Below, in pieces: positions 15,797 through 17,698 of a stretch of DNA of 17,698 bases (the first letter of the stretch is position 1; each line of letters begins with the position of its first letter). The stretch spans positions 1 through 17,698 of the forward strand of contig JAISOU010000009.1 of NCBI GenBank assembly GCA_031275395.1. Reading direction: 5' to 3'. The notes below the pieces were generated by a model. The model did not search any database and was not told the origin of the DNA. It saw only the letters and a program-made list of their open reading frames with translations. The position numbers were made by a program, and so were the translations under genes. Origin of the DNA: Helicobacteraceae bacterium (lineage in GTDB: Bacteria; Campylobacterota; Campylobacteria; Campylobacterales; SZUA-545).

Positions 15797-16153
15797 TTAC
15801 TCCATGATACTTTTAGTATCTAAAACACTGAACCATTGCCGAAAAGCGACGGCTTCGGGCAACTTGATAGAAAGTCCAATGGCAGCTATGGCGTCGGCGT
15901 TATAGTAGCGTGTTCCGCAGAGTTTGCCGTCGTCGGCTTGATGTGAACTCGTTTTTTCTCTAACACCTTGTCAGCGTAAAACTTCTTTAACCTCTGTGGA
16001 ATGTAAATACGACTTATCCCCTATAATTTAGCAATTTCTTTGGCAGTCATTATCACATTATTTTTCAATTTTTATCACGGCAATTTTGTTACCAACTGAA
16101 TTAGCATAGGTATCGCTTGTGGCTTGTGAAATTAAACGTGTTTCATCACTCAT
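15797..16153 (-). pseudogene. Decayed RhuM-family gene fragment
   Basis: The minus strand from ATG (16153) to TAA (15799-15797) reads like the N-terminal part of RhuM-family proteins (COG3943), but it is broken three times. A frameshift near 16060 follows NKIAVIKIEK, a TAG at 16023-16021 sits inside MTAKEIAKL-GISRIYIPQRLKK, and another frameshift lies near 15940. The end reads GTRYYNADAIAAIGLSI and AVAFRQWF. That corresponds to the family block YYNLDAIIAVGYRV followed by FRxWA. Intact members are roughly 300 residues or longer; this fragment stops at about 110, so it is also truncated. RhuM genes are common in genomic islands near restriction systems. Their function is uncertain; an N-terminal DNA-binding helix fits what is seen. 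Confidence 0.6.
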
Positions 16154-16186
16154 AACGCTTACATTATGGCACTTTTAATAAATGTA

Positions 16187-16195
16187 TGCTATAAT
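16187..16195 (+). promoter_or_regulatory. Extended -10 promoter of the EcoRI-like gene
   Basis: TGC-TATAAT (16187-16195) is a perfect extended -10. The predicted start of transcription is about 16202, exactly the A of an ATG that is out of frame with the nuclease. A message beginning there would be leaderless for that ATG and have a 40-base leader for the ATG at 16242. Confidence 0.5.
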
Positions 16196-16241
16196 TTGAA
16201 TATGGCAAACTCAGATTTTTTAAGAAAGAATATCAACCAAC

Positions 16242-16883
16242 ATGCAGTCAAAAACTCTAAATCCAAAAAAAATGGATAAAGAGATAGATATTGCGGTTAG
16301 TGTAGTTCTTAAAACTCTGTCAGAGAAATATCCACAACTTTCTTTTGTCCATCAAAAGAAAATGATGCTCACCAATATTATCGTGATGCTTTCGCAACAA
16401 TATCCAGGGTATTCGGGATATTTTGGAAAACCACTTGAAACAAGTTTTATAACGCCTGACGGTGGTTTTATTTTTGCCACCAACAAACAAGGCGAACGCC
16501 GTATTGTTCTTGTGTCAGAAGTTAAACACCAAGGCACAAATGACAAACGAAAAAAAGAAGGACTACCAAAACAGGCAAAAGGTAATGCTATCGAGCGACT
16601 TGGTAAAAATCTTATCGGAATAAAGGCATTATTTAAGAACGAAGGGGTTTTGCCTTTTGTATGTTTCGGAAATGGCGACGACTTCAAGGAAGGCTCGCCA
16701 ATTCGTGATAGAGTTTTGACAATGAATGACTTTTTCTCCCTTAATAAAATTATAGTTAAAAAAGATTTCTTACCATTTGAGCCAGCATCTATGCTTTTTA
16801 GATATGACGTTTGGACGATAGACGAAATGGCACGCATTATGTTAGATGTTGCCGAGCAAGCAATAAATTACAAATTTGTTTAG
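16242..16883 (+). CDS. EcoRI-family type II restriction endonuclease
   Basis: Cleaves unmethylated DNA, by homology at GAATTC or a related site. The 213-residue protein aligns with EcoRI through KYPQLSF (29-35; EcoRI EYPQLSF), TPDGG (71-75), RIVLVSEVKHQG (87-98; EcoRI RVVLVAEAKHQG) and GNAIER (114-119). Catalytic residues Asp73, Glu93 and Lys95 are present with the same 20-residue spacing as EcoRI Asp91/Glu111/Lys113, and Asn115, Ala116 and Arg119 match the EcoRI base-contact residues Asn141, Ala142 and Arg145. EcoRI has 277 residues; this lacks part of the N-terminal arm and some C-terminal sequence. The start is uncertain: ATG 16242, ATG 16272, or an upstream ATG at 16202 that would join the frame if the A8 run (16265-16272) were A7. 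It overlaps the methyltransferase stop tail to tail at TTAG. Confidence 0.88.
   Translation: MQSKTLNPKKMDKEIDIAVSVVLKTLSEKYPQLSFVHQKKMMLTNIIVMLSQQYPGYSGYFGKPLETSFITPDGGFIFATNKQGERRIVLVSEVKHQGTNDKRKKEGLPKQAKGNAIERLGKNLIGIKALFKNEGVLPFVCFGNGDDFKEGSPIRDRVLTMNDFFSLNKIIVKKDFLPFEPASMLFRYDVWTIDEMARIMLDVAEQAINYKFV
16265..16272 (+). repeat. A8 homopolymer at the 5' end of the nuclease gene
   Basis: Eight A residues precede an in-frame ATG. With eight, the ATG at 16202 runs into TAA at 16277-16279. With seven it would read through into the nuclease, adding a 23-residue N-terminus (MANSDFLRKNINQHAVKNSK and three more). This could be slippage-based switching or a simple lesion. Confidence 0.5.
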
Positions 16884-17698
16884 TTTTTCTTAATAAGCCA
16901 TAATAATTCTTTGATCTTGTTGCTTCTATCTCGTAAATTGCGAGAACCACGATAAGTATTATATTCTTGTTCTAATAATTCCCAAGCACCGTGTTTTGAC
17001 ACAATTTTTTCAAATTTTTCAATGGATATGATGCCCTCGTCGTTGTATGAAATTAGAATATATTTCGCTTTTGTATTTTTTATCAAATCGTTCATCGCCT
17101 GTTCCGCGGGTATTTTCTTGTTGTAATCGGACTTTTGCCAATTTTTTGCTATACCGCTAACTCCGTTTTGTATGGCAATAGGCTTTCCGCCATTTATTAT
17201 ATTTAGCATAAAATAATTTGAACCGTAAGGGTGCTGGTTGTATGGTGGGTCAAAATATGCTAAATCAACAGGTTCAATTTCTTTTACTAATTCGTTAATA
17301 TCTCTACAATAAACAAATGTTGTATTTTCCACTTCGGAAAATAACGGCACTTCAAGTGTTATCTCGCCCAAAATACGAGTTAAGGCATTTTCGCCAGCGC
17401 CGCCAAAATGACCGATACCATCTTTTTTGTGGAAGCCCTTAAATACGCCGGAGGTGTTGTTATGAATCGACGCCTGAACGATTAAATTGGCAAGACAATA
17501 CAGCCTATGCTTTTCGTCTATATCGCGCTCTATCATGTATCTGACGTTATCTATAATCTCGGCGTTTTCGCGTGTGTAAAAAACTCGTTCCCCAGCCTTA
17601 ATATCGTTATTATTTTTTGGGGCGTAATTATTTGTTATAAAATAATCGGATTTTGTCGTCTTACGTTTGTTCTCGTTTAGATACCTTATAGCCTCTTT
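16880..17698 (-). CDS. D12-class DNA adenine N6-methyltransferase, 5' end outside window
   Basis: Transfers a methyl group from S-adenosylmethionine to adenine and presumably protects the sites cut by the adjacent nuclease. The frame is open from its stop at 16880-16882 to the window edge (272 visible codons), so the ATG at 17536 is internal. The upstream part DYFITNNYAPKNN and ERVFYTRENAEIIDNVRYMI clearly belongs to the family. The catalytic motif DPPY (17251-17240) is followed by NQHPYGSNYFMLN, typical of the D12 class. The C-terminus has YILISYNDEG and YNTYRGSRNL. The SAM-binding motif should lie beyond the right edge. As I recall, M.EcoRI has an NPPF motif and is not of this class, so nuclease and methylase seem to come from different pairings. 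Confidence 0.88.
   Translation of the reverse strand, partial: KEAIRYLNENKRKTTKSDYFITNNYAPKNNNDIKAGERVFYTRENAEIIDNVRYMIERDIDEKHRLYCLANLIVQASIHNNTSGVFKGFHKKDGIGHFGGAGENALTRILGEITLEVPLFSEVENTTFVYCRDINELVKEIEPVDLAYFDPPYNQHPYGSNYFMLNIINGGKPIAIQNGVSGIAKNWQKSDYNKKIPAEQAMNDLIKNTKAKYILISYNDEGIISIEKFEKIVSKHGAWELLEQEYNTYRGSRNLRDRSNKIKELLWLIKKN

Larger units (their letters stand above)
15633..17698. mobile_element. ssrA-linked foreign island (restriction-modification), right end outside window
   Basis: From the base after the tmRNA CCA, composition drops to clearly AT-rich and codon use changes. GATC, which occurs about 27 times in the 1.2 kb 5401-6600, occurs once (about 16909) in these 2066 bases. 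Contents are a decayed RhuM-like gene, an EcoRI-type nuclease and an adenine methyltransferase. The 3' end of ssrA is a classic integration site. No integrase or second copy of the ssrA 3' end is in view, so the boundary on the left is firm but the element type is inferred. Positions 15633-15796 hold no gene; they contain an 8-base inverted repeat CGCCCGAA/TTCGGGCG (15657-15664, 15713-15720). Confidence 0.65.

Noticed and set aside
16352-16837. 161-codon open frame antisense to the nuclease
   Set aside because: It lies wholly inside the EcoRI-like gene, whose family match is clear; no ribosome site and no recognisable protein features.
1-17698. CRISPR arrays, tRNA or rRNA genes, full insertion sequences
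   Set aside because: No regularly spaced repeats, no tRNA cloverleaf other than the tmRNA ends, no rRNA signatures, and no transposase with a DDE domain were seen.

Overview
The window looks like a chromosomal segment of a Campylobacterota (epsilonproteobacterial) genome with a GC content near 50 percent by eye, joined to a short foreign island. Four things point to that phylum. The order glnA, cheZ, U32-family gene resembles the order I recall from Campylobacter jejuni. CheZ begins MTQEELDALM and carries a DxxxQ phosphatase motif. Glutamine synthetase has Phe in place of the adenylylated Tyr. The tmRNA tag (ANNASYRPAYALAA) resembles Campylobacter and Helicobacter tags. I cannot name the genus.

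Layout. Positions 1-3232 (minus) hold a membrane-anchored di-heme cytochrome c peroxidase whose stop overlaps the GTG start of a PAS-PAS-GGDEF-EAL cyclic-di-GMP protein that runs off the left edge. Positions 3332-5022 (plus) hold an MFS transporter and a DUF1877/YfbM protein. Positions 5023-5411 contain protein-like but broken sequence. Positions 5412-8459 (minus) carry a CopA-type copper ATPase and a MipA/OmpV-type outer-membrane protein. Positions 8523-9251 (minus) carry a small lipoprotein behind an IS630-like helix-turn-helix protein that has no DDE domain. Positions 9481-10347 (minus) carry a small periplasmic c-type cytochrome and a membrane-anchored protein of unknown role. Positions 10662-12966 (minus) carry glnA and a PHP-family histidinol-phosphatase. 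Positions 13036-15063 (plus) carry cheZ and a U32/TrhP-like gene, followed by ssrA (tmRNA, 15281-15632) with a clear sigma-70 promoter.

From the first base after the encoded CCA of tmRNA the composition changes sharply. The sequence becomes AT-rich and GATC, which saturates the rest of the window, almost vanishes (one copy in about 2.07 kb). This ssrA-linked island contains a decayed RhuM-family gene, an EcoRI-family restriction endonuclease with the D/ExK catalytic residues and GNAIER recognition motif intact, and a convergent D12-class adenine methyltransferase cut by the right edge.

How the genes work together. The left part suggests peroxide detoxification translationally coupled to cyclic-di-GMP signalling. 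The middle is envelope and metal homeostasis plus small cytochromes. The right part is core nitrogen assimilation, histidine synthesis, chemotaxis, tRNA modification and ribosome rescue, with an acquired restriction-modification module at a classic integration hotspot. The best leads are the peroxidase/cyclic-di-GMP pair, the ssrA-linked EcoRI-like module with an A8 tract at its 5' end, and the GATC / GCGATCGC excess that stops at the island border.
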